Part shown: piece after piece, positions 22,642 to 35,691 of the stretch
How positions within the stretch are numbered: position 1 is the stretch's first letter
Layout: each line of letters starts with the position of its first letter
From: Seriola aureovittata
Lineage: Eukaryota > Chordata > Actinopteri > Carangiformes > Carangidae
DNA: 64,000 nt
Direction of reading: 5' to 3'
Assembly (NCBI RefSeq): GCF_021018895.1
Contig: NC_079369.1
Coordinates: forward strand, 8,377,694-8,441,693
The notes under the pieces: model-generated
Databases searched by the model: none
What the model was told of the DNA's origin: nothing
The model's input: only the letters and a program-made list of their open reading frames with translations
Position numbers and translations under genes: made by a program

Positions 22642-24647
22642 CAGAGGTGGACAGAGTACACAACTTCACTACTTGAGTAAAAGTACAAGATACTCCTTGT
22701 CAAATATTACTCCAATACAAGCAAAAGTAACTTAGTCAAAATATTACTTAAGTAAAAATACTAAAGTATTTGCTTAAAAAATTACTTAAGTAAAAGTATT
22801 TAAAAAATATCTCAGGAAATACAGGAAAGAAAAGTAGCTTTATTGTCATTATACAATACACTGAAGCGATTCTGCTACAGAAAGACTCAAAAATAAACAA
22901 ATAAAGGCAAGAAGCCTCAGAACACAGACTCAGCTGCATTCATCAACAAATTTAATTTCTTCATATTGAACACATGATGAAGTATATTTACCAATACCTA
23001 AACATTTATCGTAACATTCAGTGTGTCCTTTGGTTAGCTTATTAGCATTTATCTTGCCAGTTCAAATATGTCTCACAACATTAGATTACGGTTTTTAAAC
23101 GGACAGAGTTTATAACAAAGTCTATTGGATCAGCTTTACCTCTGATGAAATAACTGAGAGATTATAACATTCTCTCAAGTTAAACTACTCAAACTTAAAG
23201 AAGTCCTTATTCAACTTCAACAGAAGTTGATTTTCGAAGTTGTGAGAATCAATTCGTCCTCTTCTTGGGCTGAAAATAAGTCCAGCTGCACTAAACAGTC
23301 TTTCGCAGGCAGCAGAAGCTGGCAGGGCTGTGTTCAGCTTGAGTGACAGACTGGATACGGCAGGGGAAGAGGTCAACATGTCCATACCTTCAGCTGTACA
23401 TGTCAGGTAGGCATCCAGTTGTTTTGTTGTTTCTTCTGCGTGTCCATGCCTCATGCTGGAGAAGAAATCATCTTCATGAGAAGTACTTGATGAGTCAGGC
23501 TGCTGCAGAGACTCATCGTGGTCAGCGAGGTGTCTTTTGATGTAACAGAGGCCTAAATGAGAAGAATAATAGTTTATGATTGTCAAAATTCATCAAGCAA
23601 AAACATAGTAATAAGAATTTGATCAGTCACAGTTTTTTTTCTTGCCTTGCTTGAGGACATCCTCATCACTGGTCCAGGATGTTTTGAATTTGGACAGAAG
23701 AATGGCTGCCGCAACCGGCTCTGGGTCAGACATCATTTACCCAAACCTTTTCTTCAGACCGTCAAGCAGGGCATCAACAAGCGCTTTGCAGAATCTAAGT
23801 GACACCCTTGCTCTCTCAAGCTTGGCAATGAGGGTTGTGATGGTAGGCAGCAGCCATCCCATGTGAATAGATTCTCTCTGTAGTATGTCAAAAGCTTTGG
23901 CAACTGGAGCCATGGTGTTGGTGTATTCACCCAAAAAGAAAAAATATCAGCTGGACTGTACCTAAAACAGATTTAAAGAAAAAAGAAAAAAAGGAAGGAA
24001 CATATATTAATCTTATAAATTAATATATAAATTGCAACATATCAGATTACACAGAATGTAATGTAATAAAACAATAATTTCCCTTTGGCCAAAATCATCT
24101 ACAGCAATTACAATGATAAGTGATTAGAATAATAAATGTGACCATTACTTTTTCTGCAGTCACAGGATGTCAGAGAGGAAAGTATTATGAATTATTGAAA
24201 AATGTTCTACAGATTCAGCATTATTAAGTTTTGTTGGAATAAAATGGAAAGCAAAACATCCAAACATTTACAACTTACATGGGTATATTGAAACTCGGTG
24301 GGAGTTTCTCCATGTGCTTCTCTAGTTTCTTCCTCCATCTCTTCGTGACGTAGTATAGGTACAGCAATACGACTAAGACAAACCATGCGCGAATCAGCAG
24401 AAACAGTTTATTTTCTCAGAATATTGCCAAAAAAAAAAAAAAAAATCATCAGCTGACATAAGCTCAAAAGTAGCGAGTAACGAGAGCATCAATATAAATG
24501 TAGTGGAGTAAAAAGTACAATATTTGTCCTTCAAATGTAGCGGAGTGAAAGTAAAAGTGTCCCCCAAAAATAATACTCAAGTAAAGTACAGATACTCAAA
24601 AACTGTAGCCTACTTAAGTAAATTTACTTCGTTACTGTCCACCACTG
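22642..24647 (-). mobile_element. hAT-family DNA transposon, degenerate
   Basis: The left end is CAGAGGTGGACAGAGTAC. The right end, read on the minus strand, is CAGTGGTGGACAGTAACG, giving terminal inverted repeats of about 14-16 bases with mismatches. Subterminal DNA is full of AAGTA/TACTT words (ACTTGAGTAAAAGTAC, TACTTAAGTAAA). A transposase relic lies inside on the minus strand. The flanking eight bases (GTCTCTTC and GTCATCAC) share only four positions, so a clean 8-bp target duplication is not seen; the microsatellite on the left may have eroded it. Confidence 0.85.
23185..23934 (-). pseudogene. hAT transposase relic
   Basis: Read from 23934 downward, an open stretch (NTMAPVAKAFDILQRES, IHMGWLLPTITTL, LERARVSLRFCKALVDAL) ends at an in-frame TAA at 23737-23739. 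It continues in the same frame (MMSDPEPVAAAILLSKFK) to about 23640. After a likely intron with acceptor near 23553, the last segment encodes LPASAACERLFSAAG and GRIDSHNFENQLLLKLN, the hallmark of the hAT C-terminal dimerisation region, and ends at 23185. The DNA-binding BED finger is not seen. The stop means it cannot make a full transposase. Confidence 0.85.
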
Positions 24648-25190
24648 GTCATCACCTATAGTGTGCTTCCTTAGAGTGCCTCTACTTATGCAAATAAGTT
24701 GTGCAGTCTGATGGTTTTGGTTGAAATTGTGAAAACTGATTAAAATACTAAACAAAAATGAACAAGTGTGGGTTTAATTTTATTTTAAAAGTCAGATGTA
24801 ACTTGTTCTACAGCGGTAGTGTTATGTTAGTTGATTTTCAGAAACTTAAACTTCCGAAATGTTACGAAGAGAGTGAGAGAGAGAGAGAGAGAGAGAAACA
24901 TAATGATAACATTAGATGACACTTGATAATATTGCTTTACAACTTTAACACCAATTATGCTATCTGCCCTAAAGTTAAACTTTAAACAATTATTGCCTCT
25001 CATAAATTGCTGACCTCTCATCAGAGCAAACATTAACTTAACTTACCCTGTAATGTCACTCGTGCCTACGCATACCGGAATTAGGCCTTTTCCTAAGAAG
25101 CCCAGTAAACACCAAAATAAAACTCGGGTCGTGGTCGTCATGGTTAGAAGTCCAAATAATTAATAAACACCAATTCCCACTTTCATCGCG
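24648..25190. other. Intergenic DNA before the spindlin promoter
   Basis: It contains a short (GA)n run at 24875-24897. No gene is seen. Confidence 0.45.
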
Positions 25191-25600
25191 CCCGCGTTCA
25201 TGTGTTCTCTGAGGTCATAGTAACCGAAATGCTCGCTGGGAGCACGAGTCTTTTCTCGCCATCTCCCATTTTCCACAGGTTTCGCGAGATTTACGTAGAC
25301 TGGTTGGTGTGTGGGAGCATTTCTCCGCCAGACGAACTGAACAATACTGATATGAAATCTGCGTAAAGGTTAAAGGTAATAAAAATGTGTTTTGAAGAGA
25401 GGAGAAGCCTGTTAAGACCCATTCGTTGCTGATGTTTGTTAGCTGCCATTGGGGACACTGACGAGCGGATGTAGCTAGCCGCCTCCACTTACCTACAGTC
25501 ACATCTGCATTGAGGTAGAGCGAGGACAGACGAGTGTTATTGATAACCCACAGGGTGAGGTGTAGGTGTGTTGGATTTAGTCCAAGACAGGTGACTTACC
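25191..25600 (+). promoter_or_regulatory. Probable spindlin promoter and first non-coding exon
   Basis: A locally CpG-containing stretch (CATCGCGCCCGCGTTCATG, then TTTCGCGAGATTTACG at about 25280) precedes the coding exons. TTCGCGAGAT resembles the TCTCGCGAGA promoter element of TATA-less housekeeping genes. A possible first-exon donor is ACAG/GTGACT near 25590. The transcription start is not determined. Confidence 0.4.
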
Positions 25601-26098
25601 GCGTAGTTTATCGGGCTCGCCTAATCATATTATACGCGCATGTTGCTAATGTATAAGTTATTGGGAGTAAAATGTGTCCGGCTAACGTTTACATACTGTA
25701 ACTTGTCAGATACACTGAAATGGCTGACGTGTTCTCTTTAAATTGACAGATTTTTTAAAATCCTTCACTGAGGCATATGATAAAACTACACGGTCTTGCC
25801 GTAGTGGTGCTGTGTATTACAAACACTGACCTCCATGTCTGTATAGTTAAAGTAAATACCCAGGAAGTTATTCCATCATGTTAATCCATTGGCTGTTGGA
25901 GTTGTCAGTCTGTGCTGAGCTGGCTGCAGCCTGTCACGGGTCTGTTCTGACCGGCGAGCCTCTCAGCGAAAGGAGAGGCCATCCTTATGGTGTAGCATAC
26001 TTTACATGTGAAGTTTGGCAGCTGTCATACTCACTCACATAATAACTGAACATTGCCCTGTCTTTCTCTTGATCAGTAGCCTTTGAATTTCTGGAGGC

Positions 26099-28333
26099 AT
26101 GTCCAAGAAAAGGGGCAGGTATGTAGAAACAAAGCTACTGTATGTGCCATCATATGATTGCCATTATTGGTGGTTTCAGAAGATATTGTAACAGTAAAAC
26201 TATAATGTCACAAACAGCTACATGGAAAAGTGGTTAATCCAGATACTCAAATCACTGGAATTAACAAATAAGATATGTTGGACCAAAGGCTGGAATGAAT
26301 GAATCATATTGCATTCTGATTTAAATAATCATTGATGGTGCTTGCAAATAGACCTGCATAAATAATGTAGGTTATTTGAAGTGGCCTCAGTTTACCTAAC
26401 TTTCCAGAAACATCTCAAATGCAAATGTATATAAGTGATCAAACAGCTGGAATAAGTTACATAGCCTGATATCATAAAACTTTTTGTATTTGTGTAAGAT
26501 GCATACTCTGTTTTAAACCTTAACCACAGACACACAGACCTGCATATTCATCCTGTTTTACCAGAAAGCGGAGCAGCGGGGAACTGAGTGACACAGTAAG
26601 CCCAGACCCGAACAGCATTCTGGGAGTCCGTATTCAACATAACTGGCGTGAGAAGGGGAACCAGAGCAAATGGAAGGGAACAGTGCTGGACAGGCTTAGT
26701 GTAAATCCTTCTCTGTTCATGGTGAAGTATGACGGCTTTGACTGCGTCTATGGCATCGAGCTGTTCAAGGATGAGAGAGTGTCCAACCTGCAAGTCCTGT
26801 CAGAAAAAGTTGGTGAGTTAGGAGAAGTTTCTCTCTTACTTTATTTTTCAGATAATAAAGGTTGATATTTGCTTTTTTTTTTTTTTGCAACAGTTGGGTT
26901 GCACAGTATCTTGTACATCTTTTGTGCCTGTGTCTCCACAGTAAACAACAAAATCAAGATACCTCCAGGGGCTGAGGAGCTGGTGGGCAAAGCTGTGGAG
27001 CATCTGTTTGAAAAGGAAGATGGAGAGAAGAATGAGTGGAGAGGCATGGTCCTCTCCAGAGCTCCAATCATGACCAACTGGTATTATATCACTTATGAAA
27101 AGGACCCCGTTCTTTATATGTACCAGCTGTGGGACGACTACGCTGATGGAGACCTCAGGATTCTGCCTGAAGCAGGTACTCACTAAAGACAGATTGATAC
27201 TTGACAAAACTTTAAGTCTTTGATAATTGTCCTAAGGCTTGATGGATAAGATCACGAGCGCCCACTACATGACGTAAATCAGTTTTCAACTTTGGAGGAT
27301 TGCACATCATTTTTTTGGGGGCACAGACACCATGTGAGTTCATCAGCAGTTACAGTGGTCATGGAAGTCTATTCATAGTCTTCTTTAAGTGCTTCATCAA
27401 GGGCTTTGACTCCCAGTAGCAAATAGGCAAAATTATGTATTTTAACATAAGCACTTCTTCAGCAATGTCACTCTGACATATGCTATCAATAATTAAAGTT
27501 GTTCACAAAAGTAAAAAAAAAGGAATCAGATTGTAATTAGGCAGCATCTTCTTTGAAAGGATAAGGAGAGCCAAAACTCTAATCAGTGATTTCATCAAAC
27601 AACTGATCCTGGAGCTGTTCCAGAGGTAATGGGTATGTTGAGACATGCACAAATTGCTGCTTCTAATTTGAAAACATTCAAATGACTTGGCACACAAACA
27701 TTGGCAGTAATTCCTAATCAAGTCTAATTCAGATAGTGAGAACTCTTAATTAATAAAAAATCTTAAATAGAGGCATTCTGCAAAATACAGAGACTTAGAA
27801 GAACTTTTTTTTTTTTAGTCTGTTAAAGTTTTGCTTTCATAATAATTTTCACTTTACAGATGTGATTAAAAAAAAAATAAAGGATTCTTACACTTTAGAG
27901 CTGTTTGGAGATTTTCTTTCCTTAATTTCAAGTTCTGTAAAATTATAGGGGTAATGGGGGAACTTTGAGAAAACAGGACTGGAGAAAAGAAATCCTTGCT
28001 CATTAATCCTGATTATGTTGTATATTACTAGTGAGCAAGAGGAAGCACAATTAAATTTTTTTTAAGTTGGACCTAACTCAGATATAATTGTAATTCTAAT
28101 GTTGTGATGTTTCATTCCTCTCCTCAGAAAACAAGCACCTGTTGCCTGCAGACAGGAAGCCAGGGGAGGAGACGGAGAGTCTGGTGGGGAAACAAGTGGA
28201 GTATGTTACTGACAAGGGTGTGAAGAGAACTGGCCTGGTCATCTACCAGGTTCCAGCCAAGCCCTCTGTCTACTATATCAAATACGATGATGACTTTCAT
28301 ATCCATGTCTATGACCTGGTCAAAACCACCTAG
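26099..28333 (+). CDS. Spindlin family histone reader (SPIN1-like)
   Basis: Four coding exons at 26099-26118, 26565-26812, 26942-27175 and 28128-28333 give 235 residues. Three Spin/Ssty (Tudor-like) repeats are visible, at about residues 27-75, 103-165 and 180-235. In human SPIN1 repeat 2 binds H3K4me3 through an aromatic cage; the corresponding Phe112, Trp122, Tyr141 and Tyr148 are all present here with identical spacing ([25 protein letters not shown]). The repeat 1 cage residues for H3R8me2a (Trp34, Trp43, Tyr62, Tyr69) are also kept, with one residue fewer between the two Trp. The N-terminus (MSKKRGRKRSSG) is basic and shorter than that of 262-residue human SPIN1. A nuclear chromatin reader is expected. 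Which of the vertebrate spindlins it corresponds to is unclear. Confidence 0.93.
27911..28055 (+). repeat. Spindlin intron segment duplicated in inverted orientation
   Basis: Partner of 19573-19725, about 8.2 kb away. It sits about 70 bases before the acceptor of the last spindlin exon. Confidence 0.8.
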
Positions 28334-30310
28334 AAATAGTGGACACTTTTATGTCACTCTCCAGCCTCCCTCCATCTGCTTCTGTTCCACTCATTGTTAC
28401 AGTCTGTTATCCAAAGCCATGGCAGGGTTGAATAGTTAATATGCTTTATTGTTCAGAAGAAAGTGCAATCTTTTTCTGTATGCACAGCAGAACTGTAGCA
28501 CCGCTATGCTTTGCTATTTCGAGGAGAGGGAGTCAACTTGTTTTATTATTGCTGCTCTACTTTATACTTTAATGTTTGGACAGTCCCAAGATTGCACTGC
28601 CCAACAGCTGCAAAGTGCAGTTGATACTGCACTTGCATTGTTGTCCCTGAGATACTCACTGATCTTTCCTTAAAGTAATTATCTCAATTAAATCCTAGTA
28701 TGATTAAAAAAGCTGTTCAAAATATTTAACAACATTTTTCTTTGGATTTACTTAATAGGTAATAAGCTTGGTATACACATTTTCTTCTGCATAGATGCCT
28801 TCCATGGACACATTTATTAAATGTAATGGGCAGATAAATATGTGTACTGTATTTATCTAACAGGTACATCAGATAAATCAGTGTTAGTACTGGAAAGGAT
28901 GAATAAAAGCAGCATTGTAAGAACACCAATCAAGAACAATTCAGATGAGTTATGCTCACGTGGAAATATGCTCCTGCACCTTTGCACCATTTTTAGTTCA
29001 TCCATGGCTCTATGAATTGGCTGCATTTTCATGCTGGGCATTTCTTCTTTTAGCCTAGAAGGAAGGTTTCTGCACAGGCTCTAAATCATAGTTTAACAGC
29101 ACAAGGAACATCAGATTCTTTGTACTGGTAATTAAGATGCTAAATTCCCACTTGAATTTGATCCTACACAAATCATCAAGTGCCTTCCGGCTTGTCATTT
29201 TGCAATATTGTACATACTGTATCTCTGACTATCTACGCTCTTAATGAATCTTCATGTATGAAGGCTGCTATTGGGTATTCATTCAGAAGTGGCAACAATG
29301 ATGGCTTGAGGAAAGTTTTGCAATCATCAGTTTATATTAGTGCTGTGATTTGCTCTTAATGCAGTATGAAAATGTTCTTTACATATAACACACATCATCA
29401 TTGGTTGTATAATCTCACTATTGATATTGTGGGGAGCACTTTAATTGTATAAAGTTTACATGTTTAGGTTATGGTATGCTATATCGTTTCCCCAAAATGC
29501 TTTTTCCTTTAGATCAAAATGTGGCAGAATAACGCTTTATATCACATGGACAAAGAAAAAAAGAAAATAAAAATAGTTGCAATACATTCAGATGACAGTA
29601 TTTAATCTGTACAACTTGTGTAAAATGCCTTGTAACGTTGCCTGTTGTGATAACTCACAATATGAATATATCATCAAAACACCACCAGCTTTTAGTGAAC
29701 GGTTCGTTAATATACATAAATTATAAACTGAATATTTAACAGGTATAATCAACTGACAAACCACTGTCGACAGTAACTAACTCTGGTTCTAGTCTGTTAA
29801 AACTGTCTCTTAGTCTTGCAAACATGACATGTATGCTTGCAGTATGGATTACATCCTAACCTCATCGCCATGTCGTAGCTGCTGAATTGGTCTTGCCCGT
29901 CTCAGCCTTCTCCGAGTCATTCAGCGTATCCCTCAGTAAAATAGTCAATCAGTAGGTGTACTGTTACTGTTATTTTTAGCTGTCAAAACTCTGCATGCAT
30001 CATCTGCACAGAGTGCCTGGAGATTTTCAAACCTTACTTTGACAGTGGAGAAGTGACAATGTGTGGCAGAATCAGTAGTTTGTTTAACCCACATTAAAAA
30101 TAAAACAATCAAAAAAATAGGGTTAACGCTGTACATCACCACCAGTGGTGCTGTGGAGTGTTTGTGTTGTGTAGAGTGGAATTACAAATGACTGTGTGCG
30201 CTCTTTCATGCTTTTGATCACCTCCTCCTGTTCTGAAGTTGTAGCACCATCAACAGGCAATTTGTGTCATTATTATTCTGTCATGAGTAATAAAGATTTT
30301 TGCACATTTG
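28334..30310 (+). other. Probable long spindlin 3'UTR
   Basis: No other gene start is seen between the spindlin stop and AATAAA at 30289-30294, which is followed by a T-rich, GT-rich stretch (TTTTTGCACATTTGTTTGGT). A long AT-rich 3'UTR is usual for SPIN1. The extent is inferred. Confidence 0.5.
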
Positions 30311-30782
30311 TTTGGTCTTATTCTTTAAACACACTGCCATGACAAACACGCAGACTCAATAAATCAAACTAAAGACTGGATGTGTTTTAAGGTCGATGTA
30401 TTACTTGAAACTAATTGGTGAAATTGCATATATACAACAGACACTCTTCATTACATTATTTGGATGGTTTGAGAAAAATGGGAGAACAGTCTGTACACAC
30501 AAATTTGTGATATACACAAAATGACAGAACAACTTTTTTTAAACACTTTTTACTTTATCGCATTATGTACAACTCCCAACCAATGCCGCTATCATTTAGA
30601 GAACCACAGTGCCATTCAGAAAACTACACTCCTTGCAGCTGAATTACACCTATCGGTTTTCTTTCATGTTGGGTGTTTCTTCTTTCTTGTGAGGGGCTAC
30701 AACTTTTGAAAAAGTAATGTCGTCTCTCAAGTGCAAAAGTCTAAATAATTGATAAATGTCAGGTTGCTCAGAGAGTTCCTGT

Positions 30783-33224
30783 TCACTTGGTGAGATCTTT
30801 CAGGTACTGCAAACCTTGATTCGAGTATTCAGTTGCCTTTGTGGGAGCCTCTGAAAGAGCTGAAATCGTCCACCGCACTCCTGCAATAAAATAAAAATCA
30901 ATGGTTTGGGTTTGTGACATCAAAAATACATGCCCAAAAGAGTAATGCTAACCTCAAGAGTCAGAATGTTGATGCTGAAATTGATTATTGCACCAATGAA
31001 ACGCTAACAATATGACTGCATTCAATAAGTGAAGTACATGACTAGGATTTCAAATCTGTGCATGCCCAAAAACCAAAACTCGTGACATTACTAAATTTGT
31101 ACCCTTGCTTTAAGAACTGAATGGAAGTTTTCATTCTGTTCTTACCAGAGTTCCATGATTGAACAGGGGAGAATTCAATCTTAGGCATGGTTGGAAGCTG
31201 AGCCTGGGGAGAGGGAGGATCCGTTATTTTGACACAGTGCAGTGTACATTACAGTGCATTCACAATAAACACTGCAAAGCAAATTCAAATGAGATGATGA
31301 GTGAAATATGAAATACATAATAACTCTCTGTTCTAGATGCAAGATGCAGTGAAATAGTGCACCCTGCCTACTACTAGAAATAATGATGGATGGTAGATGG
31401 TAATGATATTATGAAATATCTCTGGGATATTTTGTAGGAAAAACATACTGTCACTTGATTATTTACTGCTTAAGTTATACTAAGATGTCTAATGTTGTCA
31501 TTTCTGAAAAGACATGACTGGGCAAATCTGATCTTGATTTAACCAAAACTGCATATTTACTGTCAAATTAAAAGTTTTTATTCTACTGCAAATTATATTC
31601 TTTATACACTCAGTGGCCACTTAGTTAGGTACACCTGTAAAATCTAATGAAATCCAATACAACAGCGCAGCCATAAATTCTACCTTTACAGAGATAATAA
31701 TTTCAACACATTTTTGTAATTGCAGTCATACTGAAAACATTTGAATCTAATGTATTCCAGCGAAACACCACAACAATAAACGTATAATTGAGTTCACACT
31801 AACAAGAACTGGCCTAGTAGATGTAGAATATATTGCAGACGTGTTGTATGGGACTGCATTTGATTGTATCAATACACTGAATAGAGTGGCCATGATTTTG
31901 ACCAAACATAGAAACAAATGTCTATTTATGCTCAGATAACAGTTGGTATAACTTTATATATTGAAAAGTCTTGACATGCTATTTTGGAAGAAGAATGTTG
32001 AATTTGTCTAGTGTACATCAGGTAGAAATACAACATGAGTATCATTTTGTTTTTAGATTTTTACTGTTCTTTGTTCTTGAAATTTCAAGATTTTTTTTGT
32101 TCAATGACAAAGGATACAAGAGTTGTTGGATATGAATGATTCATGTTGTCAAAAAGAGATCCTCAATTTGGCAATTTAAGTGAGTCCACAGGAGTTCATG
32201 GAGAAAATCTAATAGTAGTAGGGGTGGAACTTGGATGATTGCTATTATTGTTGATTTTTTATTGTAAAATGACCTGTACTGATTTGTGGCCAGCATTGCT
32301 GAAGGGTGTTCACTGCTGTCCTGTAAATATTAATGTCTTGTAAAGGGTTCTGATAATCTCATGAGGGATGGGCCACGAGAAGACAGAACTCTTAAATTAT
32401 CTTCATCAATTCGTTATACGAATCATCCAACTGTCTACAGCACTGGCCTATTTGCCTACCTATGTATGCAAATAGGATACTAAATATGTCTGCCTCACGT
32501 TTTCCTTCCATGTGTTGCATTGTGATAGCTACTAGCTGTGATCCAGGGCAGTCCTGGATCAGGACAAGATGCTAAAGCAGTTATCAAGCATGTTATCTAT
32601 ACCTCCAGGCCAAAGTACTTCATCCATTCCTCTATGGCTGGGGGTACTGCAACCTTGGCCTTCTCCAGGGCCTTTGAACCCTGCTCACTGCTTCCCAACA
32701 GGCCAGAGTCATAGGCAACATACAAAGCCCCTCCTGCAATGGTCACCTTGGTAGCCAGTCTGGAAACGAAAGAACAGAGTCTGGCTGTTAGCCAGAAATA
32801 CCTACCACTATAACCAGTCAAAATATGTCAAACTGAAACAATGCACGGTTTCCATTTTTACTGTTATCACAGTGCACCACATGAGAATGTCCTTTGGTTT
32901 TTCCATTTGTAGTTATACATTTATAAAACATCAGCTAACGTTAGCCAACAAAAGAAATAAAGTGACGACGCACAGCATACAGCGATGTTAATGGTAAATA
33001 CTTGAGCTAACTAACCGACTAACTAACTAACTAACTAACTAACTGATTAGTAAGCAGTGTCTAAAGACGACAGCTGGAGAGCTCTTAAACAGACTGACAG
33101 CTAACTTAGCGTGAGTTAGCTAACTGGCTAATTGAGCATCCAGCACACTGTTATAGCAGCGATAACTTAAGGGGAATTATGGGAAAAATACTAACTTCAC
33201 TACGGGCAAAATCCTTGCCGCCAT
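30783..33224 (-). CDS. micos13: MICOS complex subunit MIC13 (QIL1)
   Basis: Coding exons on the minus strand, in order, are 33224-33196, 32759-32603, 31203-31146 and 30880-30783. They join to 113 residues, against 118 in human. The N-terminus MAARILPVVKLATK runs into a glycine-rich transmembrane segment (VTIAGGALYVAYDSGLLG). This is followed by VPPAIEEWMKYFG, LPTMPKIEFSPVQSWNSG and the conserved end SALSEAPTKATEYSNQGLQYLK. MIC13 bridges the MIC60 and MIC10 arms of the MICOS complex at mitochondrial crista junctions. It converges with spindlin and is head to head with HSD11B1L, the same arrangement as the human neighbours on chromosome 19. The last intron but one holds a MITE (31604-31895), and intron 1 holds a (CTAA)n repeat. 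Confidence 0.92.
31604..31895. mobile_element. MITE-like DNA transposon relic in a MIC13 intron
   Basis: The left end reads ACACTCAGTGGCCACTTAGTTAGGTACACCTG over 31606-31637, shown here in parts: CACTCAGTGGCCACT and TTAGGTACACCTG. The right end reads GAATAGAGTGGCCAT. The GGCCACT ends are inverted relative to each other. It matches my memory of a widespread fish element with CAGTGGCCACTTTATTAGG ends. Confidence 0.5.
33007..33043. repeat. (CTAA)n microsatellite in MIC13 intron 1
   Basis: About eight CTAA units with one interruption. Confidence 0.85.
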
Positions 33225-33740
33225 GGTCCACAACAGTGTCGTTTCCTTTTGCGTACACCTATTCCAGGTACGCTGAAATGAGTCGGAGTGAATGCTATCT
33301 GGTTAGCTGCACTGAAGGACAACCCTGCTTGATCCCTGCGCATACAGGTTGTGTCAATAAAGTTGCTCTTTCAAACACTAATGTTATTTAAGAGCAGCAG
33401 ATTCGTTCGTTTCGATGTTACTGCATTTATAGAAATTAAAATCACAGGGATGACGCCTTAGTTATATAAAAAAGTTATTTTAAATTAGGTGTTTTTTTTT
33501 AAGATACCAAATAAGCATAATTTTGCTATTTCTATGTGGGAAGAAGGACAGGTCTTTCAAGTTCAATAAACCCTTTATCTGAGCAACACGCCCCCCTTAC
33601 AAATGTCAGGAGAAATGGAGGGTGGAGAATTGCATAAATAGTACTTGGTTTTCATTTATCTCCCGTTCAAGGCAGTTGTGCAAAGGTCTGGTCTGGTCTC
33701 ACTATCGCTTAAAATTACGTATTAAGTACAAGTTTATAAC
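33225..33740. promoter_or_regulatory. Shared MIC13 / HSD11B1L intergenic promoter region
   Basis: The start codons of the two divergent genes are 516 bases apart, so both promoters must lie here or overlap. A CATAAATA word at 33633-33640 could serve HSD11B1L. The MIC13 start sits in a good Kozak context (GACCATGG). Confidence 0.55.
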
Positions 33741-35645
33741 ATGGGGACTTTCACAAAAATCCTGTTAGCAAGTATATGTGTTGCCTTCATAGCCGTCAAG
33801 TGGAGTGCACCTAGTTTCAATCCAGGTAAGACAGATGCAGCTGCAATATAAAAGTCTTTGTATATGTATGCTCTTGTAAAGTATAGGCATTTCTGTCTAT
33901 AGGCCTATAGTTGTTAGTATTTTATTTTTGTATTTGGTCACTTTAACATCTGCAGACTTGGAGTTGTTGCCTACTGGCAATGGTGTGTTTCACCTACAGG
34001 GGGTAATATTAATATATAGTGTTATTGGTTGACAAAACATTGTGAAACTCTTTAAGAAAAAACAACAATAGTAGTAAAAATAATAAGAAAATAATAATAA
34101 TCTTAGACTCTCAAAATAAAATCACAGCAAGAAAGCCCCCACAATGAAATAACCAGCTCTCATGTAAAATAACACAGTCCTGACCACACAGATAAGAAAA
34201 TCAAAACTAACCATCAAATAATGGGCAGGTAGATTTTTACAAACTGACATTCAGGAAATTATTTGCATGCATTCCTTTGGATATTTGGCAAAAAATATGC
34301 AAATGTTTGTTCTTCATGAATTTGTTCAGTGTTATTTGATTCTAAGCTTACTGACAGAGGTTAACCCTCCTGTTATGTTCGTTTCTCAGGAACAGCAATG
34401 ATGTTCCCGGGTCAATTTGACCCGGGGCATGTTTAATTATCCAGAAGTGTCAGAAACCAAAAAATCCCAATGAACATTGTTTATATCTCATTATTAACTC
34501 CATTACTAACCATTTCAATCAATATTACTGTAATGGTGTTCTTTACCTCTCACAGATCATGGTTCAATGAGGATAATTCACTCGTTTTTCATTAAAAATG
34601 CATGTTAAAACTTTTTTTAATGTACTTTGGAAAGACCTACATATAAAATACAAGAGTTTTACATGACATTAATTTTTTTAAATTTTATTTTACATTTTTA
34701 AATTTTTTTATGGAGTGATGTTGATAAATTAACACGAGACACCTCTTCTGTTCATCCAGTGTGACTATAGGGCCTGTGTTATAGAGTAGTGGAAGTTGCT
34801 CTACCCACTTGTCCCACACTGTCCTAATAGCTGCCGGCTTTTCTCTTGTCTCTCTCTCGTCTGACAGCCCTTGTCTCTCGATTATCAAATCGGATTACTC
34901 TGGAGAAAATATGAAAAGTCTCCGGGGACATTGTGGCACGAAATATAGCCCTGCCTGTCTCTGCATCCCACAGACTGGCTGTTAATTCACCCTTTGACTT
35001 ATAGACCCCAGCCAGGATGAGGACCCCCAGATATGCATGTAAATGCATTTTATCCTGCTCCTTCCACTTTTATTTCGAGAACGATTTTCTGTATTGAGTT
35101 GGGCATGACCAGCTCAAAAGCTGACTTGATGTCTGTCACACGAGTCACTGTCATCCTAGTGGGCCCTGGCACTGTCTTTATTATGTTTTCTGCAGACAGT
35201 TTTGCTTGAAGTATATTTGGAGATGAAGACCACTGTATTTCACCATTTTTTGATGTGAATGTCTTGCTTGGAGGAATATGAATAGCAGTTTCCTCATTTG
35301 GTTCATAATCAGAATCATCAGACTCAGAATTGACCTCAAGATGGTCTTCATCTTCAGACAAATCCTCCACTATTTCACTGTCATGATCAAAGATGAGTTA
35401 CAGAGCCTCCAGGGTTGTCACCTGTTTACTTCTGCTGCTCATTTTGTAAAGCTCTGACAGAGAGTATATCATATGTAGCTACAGAATGTAATGTTGGTAG
35501 CTACATATGCATACATAACCCATGTTGAGTGTCCACTCAATGTGGGTGGAGCTTGCCCACGGCAACAGAAAAGGTTCCCGTCAAAAGTCATAACATCACC
35601 TGCATTCTCGCACTTTACAGATGAGGTGTAGAGAATAGGGAGAGG

Positions 35646-35691
<46 letters not shown>

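Noticed and set aside
22634..24655. 8-bp target duplication for the hAT element
   Set aside because: GTCTCTTC and GTCATCAC agree at four of eight positions only, so I do not claim one.
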